Positions 55,644-64,000 of a stretch of 64,000 nucleotides of DNA are shown here, piece by piece. Source of the stretch: Monomorium pharaonis. Lineage: Eukaryota; Arthropoda; Insecta; Hymenoptera; Formicidae. The notes under the pieces are model-generated. The model was not told the DNA's origin. It did no database searches and was given only the letters and a program-made list of their open reading frames with translations. The stretch covers positions 14,884,983 to 14,948,982 of the forward strand of contig NC_050471.1 in NCBI RefSeq assembly GCF_013373865.1, written 5' to 3'. The position numbers were made by a program, and so were the translations under genes. The number at the start of each line of letters is the position of its first letter. Position 1 is the stretch's first letter.

Positions 55644-56641
55644 TGTAACAGACCGTATTTCCTACGCGGACTAGCTCGGCTGTAGAAGGGTCCTTGAGAC
55701 AATAGACTTGGTATACGAAATAAAAGATAATATATTTTATAGATCTCCGATATGTACAGTATATTTACAATCGTATGTATGTGTGTGTGTGTGTGTGTCG
55801 TGTGTTGTTCGGTGGAACGGTTATTTACAAGTGAGATGTGTGTGTATGTGTGTCTGTGTGTTTCGCGTGCCGCGAGACGAAACAGCTGTTCGCTGTTAGT
55901 CACGTAGCTAGCTTGGTGATGGTCGCGGTGTGAGGCGATGAGCCGGCGGGCGATGCCCCGGCGCGTGAAGCGGTGTTTCGTGGCGCGGTGTGGCGGGCGG
56001 TAGTCGCCGGAGCTTCGAGATCGGTGGTGCGCGGTACGTGGCGTGAAGCGCAGGGTATTATGCTGCACGGTGAGTGATCGAGGAAGTGCCGGTCGATCTC
56101 GAGATCTCTCGAGGGAGACGGAGAACTCTCCACCCCCGTTGTGTTCGAGCCGGGTGATCGGGCGTTTGAGGAAAGTCCGTAGCCGAGAACTCTCGGCGAA
56201 GGCGGAGTACGCTCTACCCACTGCTACGACGATGAACTAGGAGTTAGAATGCAAGCGGTACCAAGAGCTCTCGGTTAAGGCGAAGAACACTCTACCCTAT
56301 TTGCCGGTCGCAGGAAACTTCTCGGGATAGTACTCTGGCCGGGATTGGAATCCAGTGTACGGTCGGAGCGAGAAGTGTCGCAGCCTCCACCGGAGCGGCT
56401 TTTTATACCCGCTCGGGTGGAGGATCGGGGACCCTTGTGGATCTTCGGGTTTCCCCGCACTCACTCCCCTCCCGTGGAGGTTGGGAGAGCGCGGGGAAAT
56501 ACGCGGAGTGGAGACAATGATTCGCCTCAACGCTTTTTATTGCGGCGATTAGGACGAGCCGGTGCCCGTTTGTGCGGTCCGGCGGATGTTCGGCCGGACC
56601 GCGCGCGGTCGGTGATGCCGGCGGATGGAAGGTTCGTTACA
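55644..56641 (-). repeat. 3' LTR of the gypsy relic, 998 bp
   Basis: TG...CA ends on the minus strand. The first 145 bp match 58328-58472. It contains a GT microsatellite (55776-55798) and, near its 3' end, sequence resembling 56100-56290 repeats with CTCTCGG-type words. Confidence 0.75.
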
Positions 56642-56689
56642 TCACCCCCCCCCGTTAAATAGCGCCTGTATTTGAGGCGCTTATGGCCC

Positions 56690-58320
56690 CGCCGTGGGGG
56701 CATACGATTTCTCTTTACAGGAGCGTAGTCGTCCTATGCCGTCGAAGCGCAAGTGCCAGTGGCGGTGTCCAAGGCGGGCCTTGTACTGGCGTCTGACGTG
56801 GACCGCGAAGTGTGGCACGTCCACGGTGATCCCGGGTGCTACCTCGACGGTAATGGGCGGCGGAGGAGCTGGGCCATACACCCGTATTGGCTCCAAGGTC
56901 GGGCGTGGCGGCGGCGGCGTGGTTGCTGTTGGTCGCCGCGGCCTTGCGGGTGGTGGTGCGATTAGCCAGGCGTTCTTCTCGGTATTCCGCCGGTCGGAGG
57001 ATTGCACCAGCCGTCCCTTGCGGTAGCCTACCAGCGCGACCTTGGGCGCTGGTGGTCCCGGTGGTGGTGCGGTGTTGGTGCCGGGCCGATCGAATCCGGG
57101 TTGCGCCGGATCGTACTCCTCGGGCTCCTCTAGAAACGCGTTTATCGCAGCCAGGATCTCGTCTCAGTCCATCGTCTTAAGCAAAGTGAAGTCTCCTTCG
57201 TTTCGTGCCTTCGGTAAGCTGCCCCCCCCCTCTTTCGGTAGTTTTGTTATTGGGTCGTTGTTCTTTATTCCTCGGAGGTGTTTACATCCTCGGCGCGGTT
57301 GCTTGTGGAGGGTCGGCGGCCTTTAAATCTTGTGTATGTACGTGCCGGTACCATTTTCCGGTCGAGCTCCGTAGATCGACTATCACGGGGGAGACAATGC
57401 GACGCACCTCCAGGGGTCTGATGAATTTTGGCGCTAATTTGGCATTAAACGCGTCCGCGCGTTTGGAGAGGAGATGGTCACGCTTCCACACCCACTCTCA
57501 TATTTTCAGTCGCCAGTCGCGGCGGCGCAGGTTATAATATTTTTCCTGATGTTGAAAGGCGCGCGCGGTCTTAATTCGCACGAGCTCGTACGCTTCCTGC
57601 AAGCGCTGTTGCAGCGTGTGTCGCGGTGGTCGCCCCTCGGTGGCGGGCTCGGTGGGACGCCGTAATTCACGCCCGTACAGGAGGAACGCGGGCGTATAGC
57701 CGGTGGCGTCGTGTCGTGCGGTGTTATACGCGAAGTGGAACTCCCCGACATGCTCGTCCCAGGCGCGGTGATTACGGCGGACGTATTGCCCTATCATAGT
57801 TTTAATCACGCGGTTTGTACGCTCGACGGGGTTATAATGGGGAGCGTACGCCAGACGATGGCGGATGCCGCTTTTTTCGAGTAGCTGCTCAAACAACGAC
57901 GACCGCAGCTGGGTTCCGTTATCAGAGAGGATCTCCTCCGGGCATCCGTGGCGGAGGATAATGGCTTCGGAGAGGCTGGAGACGACGCTGCTCGTGGAAG
58001 CGCGTCGCGTGTGCGCACCTCGAGCCACCGGGTGAATCGGTCCTGCATCGTCAGCACCTGTGCCCGAGTGGTTCGGGACAGCGGACCGACCAGGTCGATG
58101 GTTACTTGTTGCCAGGGTCGCGTGGTGGGGTGACCGTGGTGGGGTGTAATAGGCCGGCGGGGCGCGTCTGAGCGGGCTTATGCGCCAAGCACTCGCGGCA
58201 GCGGCGGACGTATCGCGAGATTTCGCCGAACATACCCGGCCAGTAATAATGCTCCGCGATGCGCGCGATTGTCTTTGCGATCCCCAAGTATCCCGCGGTC
58301 GGTTCGTCGTAGTACCGCCG
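56690..58320 (-). pseudogene. Gypsy pol remnant: integrase and C-terminal tail
   Basis: Minus strand: 58287-58105 holds the integrase zinc finger region (AEHYYWPGMF, CRECLAHKP). After a frameshift comes LTMQDRFTRWLEV with the first catalytic Asp. After another (about 57990) comes GCPEEILSDNGTQL with the second Asp and HYNPVERTNRVIKTMI with the Glu, then a C-terminal domain (KRADAFNAKLAPKFIRPLEV, SSTGKWYRHVHTQDLK). The frame continues into a proline-rich tail to about 56690. The DD-E residues are visible, but two or more frameshifts disable it. RT and RNase H are missing. Confidence 0.85.
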
Positions 58321-58327
58321 AAGCGGT

Positions 58328-58472
58328 ATATACGCGGAGCGGAGACGATGATTCGCCTCGGCGCTTTTTATTACGGCGATTAGGACGGACCGGTGCCCGT
58401 TTGTGCGGTCTGGCGGGTGTTCGGCCGGACCGCGCGCGGTCGGTGATGCCGGCGGACGGGAGGTTCGTTACA
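58328..58472 (-). repeat. 145-bp 5' LTR stub
   Basis: About 90% identical by eye to 56497-56641 (CGGCGATTAGGACG, GGACCGCGCGCGGTCGGTGA). It marks the 5' end of the deleted gypsy copy. Confidence 0.8.
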
Positions 58473-60212
58473 TGCCAATAAATCATTTTACGGTATCACT
58501 ACTCATTTTATTGATGATAACTGGGAATTGCAATCTGTAGTATTAGATTTCGTACTTGCGAATGGCAATCATACCGACAAAGATATAGCTTCCATATTTT
58601 TTTCTGTATTACAAAAATATGAACTTGAAAAAAAATGTGGAGGAATTACTGTTGATAACGCTGCAGCAAATACCACGTTTATAGAAGAACTAAAAATTTT
58701 AATGAATGAATGTGGAATTGAATTTAATGCAAAAGAACAGCATTTCCGTTGTTTTGCACATTATTAATCTCGGAGTACAAGATACTTTTAAGCTGCTACA
58801 ATTGAAAGGCAATTATTAATATTTCATCTACTGAAATATTTGTCGACGATGACGATGACGACGATAGTAAAGAAGAAGAGGAACCAACATGCAATTTTAC
58901 ATGCAAATTTGTCAAGCGTATCAAAACTTCAAATATTATTTAAGAAATTACGATTGTCAGAACAATGGTCAAATAAATTAAAAAGTTGTTGTGAAACCAC
59001 GAATGTAAAATATTTATCGCCAAGCATAGATGTCTCGACGCGTTGGAATAGTACACACGATATGCTCAAAATCGGTTTACATTTAAAAAGTCCATTGAAT
59101 ATTCTTTGTGACAATAATGAGTGTTTTTACGAATTAAAAATTAATGATGATGAGTGGGAATTGTTAGAAAAATGCAATAAAATTTTAAAGTGGTTTAAAA
59201 CAGTATCAATAGTTTTAGGAGGCGATAAATATGTTACTATACCTATGGTTGTTGTTGCATTTAACATGTTGATTGATAACATTGAGAAACAAATATTCAA
59301 ACTAAATGCTAAAAAAGATCGGAATAAAGTAGATGAAATATTAATAATTGCCTTTCAAGCAGGACGTGATAAAATGTTAAAACATTACTCTAAAACAAAC
59401 TGGACGTATTGTTCGTCATTAATTTTAGATCCGCGACATAAAATAGAGAGTTTTAATGCTACTTCCTGGGGTCAAGAAATAAAGACAGACACAATAAAGA
59501 TTTTTAAAGAAATGTACAGAAACTACAGAAAGTTGTCATAAAAATCATGAAAATTGTCAAAATGAAATTTCAACATCTGATGCCATGGATATATCCACTG
59601 AAGACGAAATTTCGATTTGATATATGTAGAAAGAAAAACGTATGCTGAAGATGAAGAAATTGACTCTTATGAAAATTCTTTGAAAGTTTTAAAAGGTTGC
59701 AACATTTTAAACTGGTGGAAACTTCATCAAAATACATATTCAACATTATCAAAAATAGCTAGAGATATATTCGGAATTACTGCAACTTCAGTACCGGCTG
59801 AGAGATTATTTTCCAAAGCATCATTAGTCATACGAAAACATAGAAACCGCTTAAATGCAACATCAGCCAAAATCATTTTGTGTACGAACTCGTGGCTTAC
59901 GTGTAGTCTTCACGACAAAATTAAACATTTGTAATAATAATAAATACTTGTTAAAATGGAATCCATTACATAATTACTATATTATTTAAATATTCTGTAA
60001 TATTTATTAATAATTATTATACAACTTTAACTGAACAAATTTATTAAAAATAAATAATTAAGTAAAAAAATCGAGAATTTTGACCGAGAGACCGAGAATC
60101 TCGACGAGACTAGCCGAGAGTCTCGGTCTCGTTGATACTTTCGGCGGAATGGTCTCGGTCTCGGTCTTGATTTGAAAACAGAGTCTCGGTCTCGGTATCG
60201 TCCGAAACACTA

Positions 60213-61855
60213 TTTATGTTAAAAAAGATAATTTTAATATAATACATTTGTTTATTTGGAGTAATTTAAAAAAGAATAAATTAATTAATAAAAAAATTAA
60301 AAAATATTATCTCAATATAGAGTTGAAAGATGGGATGGATGAAGTATTAATAAGAGCACAAATGGAATATGAAAAAAACGAAGAAGGAAAGATAGTAAAC
60401 TCCCCCTCCCCCCCAAAAAGCCAGGAAGCAAAAAAATGCAGGGAAAACGGATTCAACGAAAATGATAAAAAGAAAAAAAGGCAATAATAAAAAAAATGTC
60501 AAGTAATTTAAAAAAGAAAAAATTAATTAATTAATAATAAATTTAAAAAATATAATCAAAAAGATTAATTAATGAAATAAAAGTTAATTTTATTTCATTT
60601 AAGAAAAAATTAATTAATTTAAAAAAAAATTTGAAAAATATAATCTTAATATAGAGTTGAAAGATGGAATGGATGAGGTATTATTAAGAGCACAAATGGA
60701 ATATGAAAATAACGTAGAGAGAAGAAGATAGGAAACTTACACCCTCAAAAAAGCCAGGAAGCAATAAAACGAAGGGAAAACGGATCCCACGAAAATGGAA
60801 AAAAGAAAAAAATGGAAATAATTTTAGATTACAAAAAAACCTCTAATATTATCGTAAGATTAGCATATTTATATAAGAAATAAAGTGAGAAAAATGGTCA
60901 AAAAAGTTTAAGATATAATTATTGTATAAGATTAGCATATTTATATAGAAAATAAAGAGAGATAAATGACCAAAAAAGTATGTTTAAGGGAGAGAGTGTG
61001 GGGAAGTTTATGAGTGTTTATATGTGTATATTAATTTAAAAGGTAATTTAAAAGGTTAAAAAAAGATTGACGAAATATTAAAAAAAAAGATTAGTCAAAA
61101 TATTAACATATATGAGAAGAAGAGCACGAAAATTTTAAAAACTTAAAGGAAAGAAAGGTAATTTATGAAGAAATTGTTCACAAATAGGAATAAATTTACT
61201 GTTAAATTTGAGTTTGAAGGTAGAAAAGGTAAGAAAATACATCATATTATGTAGATTTGAAGTAAATAAAAAAATAATGACATGATGTAAAAAATTAAGA
61301 AAAAAGGTTAAAAATAAGATATTGAAAAAATAAATGTAAAAAAATTAAAAAAAATAAAAGAAAATAAATTTTTTTTTAAAGGATTGAACAAAAAAGTTGT
61401 TAATTTTCAAATTACGACATTTTAAAAAAATTTGCTAGGAAAGAAAGAAAATTTGGGTAGAAACGGCTCCCCCAGTAGAAGAAATTTACTATTAATTTGG
61501 AGTCGGAAGGAAGAAAAGGTATGAATGGGAAAGTATTTTAAAAGAAAACAAATCCGTGAAAAGACTTAGGAAAAAAATAGGGTTAACAGCGTACAACGTT
61601 TGGAAAAAAGTTAGATTTTGAAAGAGAAAAAAAAGTAAAGTTAATTAATATCTTTGCTAATTATTTATAAAATTGTAAAATAAAAAGAGATTTTATTTAG
61701 ATGGCGAAAAAATTATAAAATTATTAATAGAATTAAAAAGATTATAATATATTAAAATAATTACATTTATTGGCGAACATTAATATAAAAGATTAAATCT
61801 TTGTATTAATGATTGAGTAATATTTAAAAATATTTAGAATTATGACTATTAAAAT
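60213..61855. other. Very A-rich sequence with a direct duplication
   Basis: ATATAGAGTTGAAAGATGGG through ACAAATGGAATATGAAAA at about 60315-60380 recurs at 60651-60715. GTTCAAGATATAA-type and ATAAGATTAGCATATTTATA text is also duplicated at 60857 and 60927. An open frame at 60248-60487 is lysine-rich bias. No gene supported. Confidence 0.5.
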
Positions 61856-62013
61856 CCCACCAAACACCAAGTTACATGTAACGTGCCTGTTAGTTGTAAT
61901 TTCCCACTCAACAATGTAATTGTAATATAACACGTGTGTTATATTACAATTATATTATTGAGTGGGAAATTACAACTAACAGGCACGTTACATGTAACTT
62001 TGTGTTTGCTGGG
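61856..62013. mobile_element. 158-bp palindromic MITE, second intact copy
   Basis: CCCACCAAACACCAAGTTAC at the left and GTAACTTTGTGTTTGCTGGG at the right are mirrored through the centre TAACACGTGTGTTA. It differs from 11397-11554 at only a few positions. It sits directly before the helicase relic. Confidence 0.88.
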
Positions 62014-62028
62014 ATAGGTATTCTTCCT

Positions 62029-63440
62029 ACTAAAGAAGCTGAATACGAATATGATATTGTAAGTTTGCTCTTGAGCAAAAAGTTGTTTACGAAAAAATAA
62101 TGAAAACTGTCAATAATGGAAAAGGAGCAATCTTCTTTTTAGATGCGCTTGGAGGAATTGGAAAAACGTTCCTATTAAAATTGATTTTGGCAGCAATTAG
62201 ATCACAAAATGATATAGCCATAGCTCTAGCATCGTCAGGAATAGCAGCGACCTTGCTACCAGGTGGAAGAACTGCTCATTTCGCTTTGAAATTGCCATTG
62301 AACATACAAAACAATGAATTTCCAACATGCAACATTACAAGAGCATCAAGCATGGGAAAAGTATTGCAGAAAGTAATGCAAACTTATTATTTGGGATGAA
62401 TGCACAATGGCGCACAAAAAAACACTCGAAGCACTAGATCGATCATTGCAAGATTTGCGAGAAAACAATAGACCATTTGGGAACGCAATAATATTGTTTG
62501 CAGAAGATTTCCGGCAAACATTACCTGTAATTCCTAGATCGACACCAGCAGATGAAATAAATGCATGTCTGAAACACTCTAATTTGTGGCGACACGTAAA
62601 GACGTTGAAATTAACAACAAATATGCGTGTGTAGCTGCAAAACGATCGAACAGCAGAGATATTCTCACAACAATTGCTGGAAATTGGGAACGGAAAGGTG
62701 CCATTGGATCAAAAAACAGGACGAATTACATTGCTTAATAGCTTCTGCAATTTAGTAACGACAAGAAAAGAATTGATTGAAAAAGTATTTTAGAATATTC
62801 AAAGCAATTATAAAAATCACAAATGGCTGAGTGAACGAGCAATTCTGGCGGCCAAGAACAAAGACGTGAACTTAATAATATTATACTGTCTAAGATTCAA
62901 AGCGACATAGTCATATACAAGTCTGTAGACACAGTTGTAGAAGTAGAAGAAGTAGTTAGTTAACAGAATTTTTGAATTCACTTGATCTGCCAGGGATGTC
63001 CCTGCACGTACTGCAATTGAAAATCGGAGTGCCAATTATTATGTTGCGAAATATTAACCAGCCAAAGCTATGCAACGGCACGAGGCTGGTAGTAAAAAAA
63101 TTAATGAGCAACATCGTAGAAGCAACAATCATAACAGGACCTTTCACAGGAAAAGATGTCCTCATTCCTCGCATTCTAATAATTCCAACGGATATGCCAT
63201 TTCAATTCAAGAGAATGCAATTAGATTGGCGTTTGCAATCACTATTAACAAAGCACAGGGCCAAAGCTTAGAAATGTGCGGATTAGATTTAGAAAAGGAT
63301 TGCTTCTCACATGGACAATTATATGTGGCGTGTTCAAGAGTTCGGGAAACCAGAAAATCTATATATCTACACAGAAAAGGGAACAACAAAAAATATTGTA
63401 TACCCAGAAGTATTGGCAAATTAAATGTATTGTAACGCAA
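62029..63440 (+). pseudogene. Helitron/PIF1-type helicase, C-terminal part, broken
   Basis: Superfamily 1 DNA helicase of the PIF1 type, as found at the end of Helitron Rep/Hel proteins. Motifs in order: Walker A GAIFFLDALGGIGKTFLLKL (about 62130), IALASSGIAATLLPGGRTAH, AIILFAEDFRQTLPVIPRST (Q-T-LPV), LWRHVKTLKLTTNMRV, LNSFCNLVTTR, LQLKIGVPIIMLRNINQP, and in another frame AITINKAQGQSL with LYVACSRV near the end (63230-63350). Stops at about 62399, 62632 and 62793 and frameshifts (about 62960, 63240) break it. The rolling-circle replication (Rep) domain is not present. Helitron 3' hairpin and CTRR end not identified. Confidence 0.82.
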
Positions 63441-64000
63441 GGAAACAGGAAAACTCCTCAGACGCGAGTCAGCTGTCGGATGAGGGGAATCAATTGAAGA
63501 TGCGACGGAATAAAAGGGAAGACATTGAATAAAAGAAACAAAAAGGCGCGGTGAGACAGCGGGGGATACTGGCAGAGCAGCGAAGACAGAATTCCTGTAA
63601 ATTAAAGAGGAGCAACGGAGAATGCGAGGAGCAGACGGAGAAGCAGCGAAAGTATGGAGGAAATGAGGCAGAAGCAGTTTCCCCGGCAGACAAAAAAACA
63701 GATAAGTAACAAAGATAATATCCGTACAGCAAGAAAGGTCTCTCTTAGTAAAAAGATTGTAAACTTAATAGTTTGGAATCTACGTATGATTTTTCCATAG
63801 TTTTTCAGATAAAGAATACAAATACGAGGAAGTGAAGAAGGGAAGTAATCCAGAGAATGAAGAAGATAATCCAAAGGATGGGTGGATGCCCATGATAATA
63901 CAAAGGACTGGTGGATGCCCCGAAGGACTGCCTCGCCCACGGTTTTTGACCGGGGTTTTCCCGTGGGATATAGGGCGAATGCCGAGGTAAGGGATGGGGA
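63441..64000. other. Purine-rich stretch after the helicase
   Basis: No gene. It could hold the 3' tail of the Helitron. A near-repeat of GGGTGGATGCCC / GGTGGATGCCCC lies at about 63879-63920, and CACGG...CCGTG at 63939-63965 can pair. Confidence 0.35.

Larger units (their letters stand above)
55644..58472 (-). mobile_element. Ty3/gypsy relic inserted in the hAT gene, internal deletion
   Basis: TGCC is duplicated at 55640-55643 and 58473-58476. The ends read TGTAACAGACCG and GGTTCGTTACA (plus strand), so in the element's own direction (minus) it starts TGTAACGAACC. The 3' LTR is 55644-56641, preceded on the minus strand by a purine tract (GGGGGGGGGTGA). At the other end only 145 bp of LTR remain (58328-58472), joined directly to integrase. 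Gag, protease, RT and most of the 5' LTR are deleted. Confidence 0.85.
54015..59934 (+). pseudogene. hAT transposase with BED finger, interrupted and frameshifted
   Basis: 54015-54353 encodes a BED-type zinc finger (FGKCLICEREKKSIKLIKMK ... TTGLKKHIMSCHKEI). 55494-55643 encodes RDYLRSKVEENFEVMQKNLK and SKISFTIDGWTF, the start of the RNase-H-like domain. After the gypsy insertion it resumes at 58477 (FYGITTHFIDDNWELQ, GGITVDNAAANTTFIEEL, RCFAH), with the large insertion domain at 58840-59541 and the C-terminal dimerisation domain at 59617-59934 (WWKLHQNTYSTLSKIARDIF, ATSVPAERLFSKASLVI, NRLNATSAK). Stops at about 58768 and 59540 and frameshifts prevent expression. The resemblance is to RICESLEEPER-like BED/hAT proteins. 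Confidence 0.88.
52262..60212 (+). mobile_element. hAT element, about 8 kb including insertions
   Basis: Inverted tips TAGTGTTTCGG (52262) and CCGAAACACTA (60212) bound the hAT transposase relic. Subterminal zones (52275-52420 and 60075-60200) are packed with TCTCGGTCTCG / CGAGACCGAG repeats in opposite sense, a common hAT feature. The 8-bp flanks (TTGTAAAA, TTTATGTT) do not match, so the duplication has decayed or the true ends differ slightly. Confidence 0.75.

Noticed and set aside
55708..55899. Cys/Val-rich frame
   Set aside because: Translation of a GT microsatellite inside the gypsy LTR.
56345..57326. Plus-strand frames of 94-110 codons
   Set aside because: They are antisense to the gypsy LTR and pol tail and have no family match.
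1..64000. tRNA, rRNA or snRNA genes
   Set aside because: I looked for tRNA-like box B words and long conserved rRNA segments and saw none. A tRNAscan or Infernal run would be decisive.

Overview
This is eukaryotic, most likely insect DNA. It has spliced genes with GT-AG introns, long A+T-rich non-coding stretches, microsatellites, and a dense mixture of P-element, piggyBac, Tc1/mariner-like, hAT, Harbinger-type, Helitron, gypsy/LTR, LINE and Polinton/Maverick remnants. The mix and the AT-rich background recall ants or other Hymenoptera, but nothing in the window proves the species.

The only host gene I can support is DHTKD1 (mitochondrial 2-oxoadipate dehydrogenase E1) on the minus strand. 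Exons lie at 44200-43851, 6974-6753 and 6642-6485, with matching splice sites and reading phase. The intron between the first two is about 36.9 kb, so almost everything from 6975 to 43850 is intronic transposon debris. The remaining exons are not visible and probably lie outside the window.

Layout. 1-6480: a P-element-type transposase with a THAP domain, a near-perfect foldback (2912-3994), a LINE reverse-transcriptase scrap and small MITE pieces. 7778-14300: a piggyBac-type element, a Polinton polB scrap, a TIR element built of 21-bp dyads, and a three-level nest (12170-13857). 14979-24170: a second P-type transposase with an insertion, a long-TIR mariner-like element holding a solo LTR, and a long-TIR element at 20628-22818. 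24175-29170: the N-terminal half of a Polinton DNA polymerase B on the minus strand, split by a 2-kb LTR-like insertion. 29140-36921: several foldback elements built from diverged 15-bp repeats. 37490-42830: a decayed Polinton on the plus strand (polB, small basic protein, major capsid protein, unknown gene, adenain-type protease). 44500-51660: a Harbinger-type transposase remnant between long inverted arms, one arm carrying a solo LTR. 52262-60212: a hAT element interrupted by a gypsy remnant. 60213-64000: AT-rich DNA and a Helitron-type helicase fragment.

The most unusual material is the set of 15-bp-period inverted arrays at about 12.6-13.6 kb and 29.1-36.9 kb. Each array uses a different 15-bp unit, but most units keep a CAC trinucleotide. 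Several arrays surround the same roughly 180-bp core (a TCGCAAACCCATGTGG-type motif, a CA microsatellite, a G/C hairpin and a TCGCTAACCCATG-type motif), and some share a related outer end. This looks like a family of non-autonomous foldback transposons whose arms are continually renewed minisatellites. I cannot assign it to a named family.
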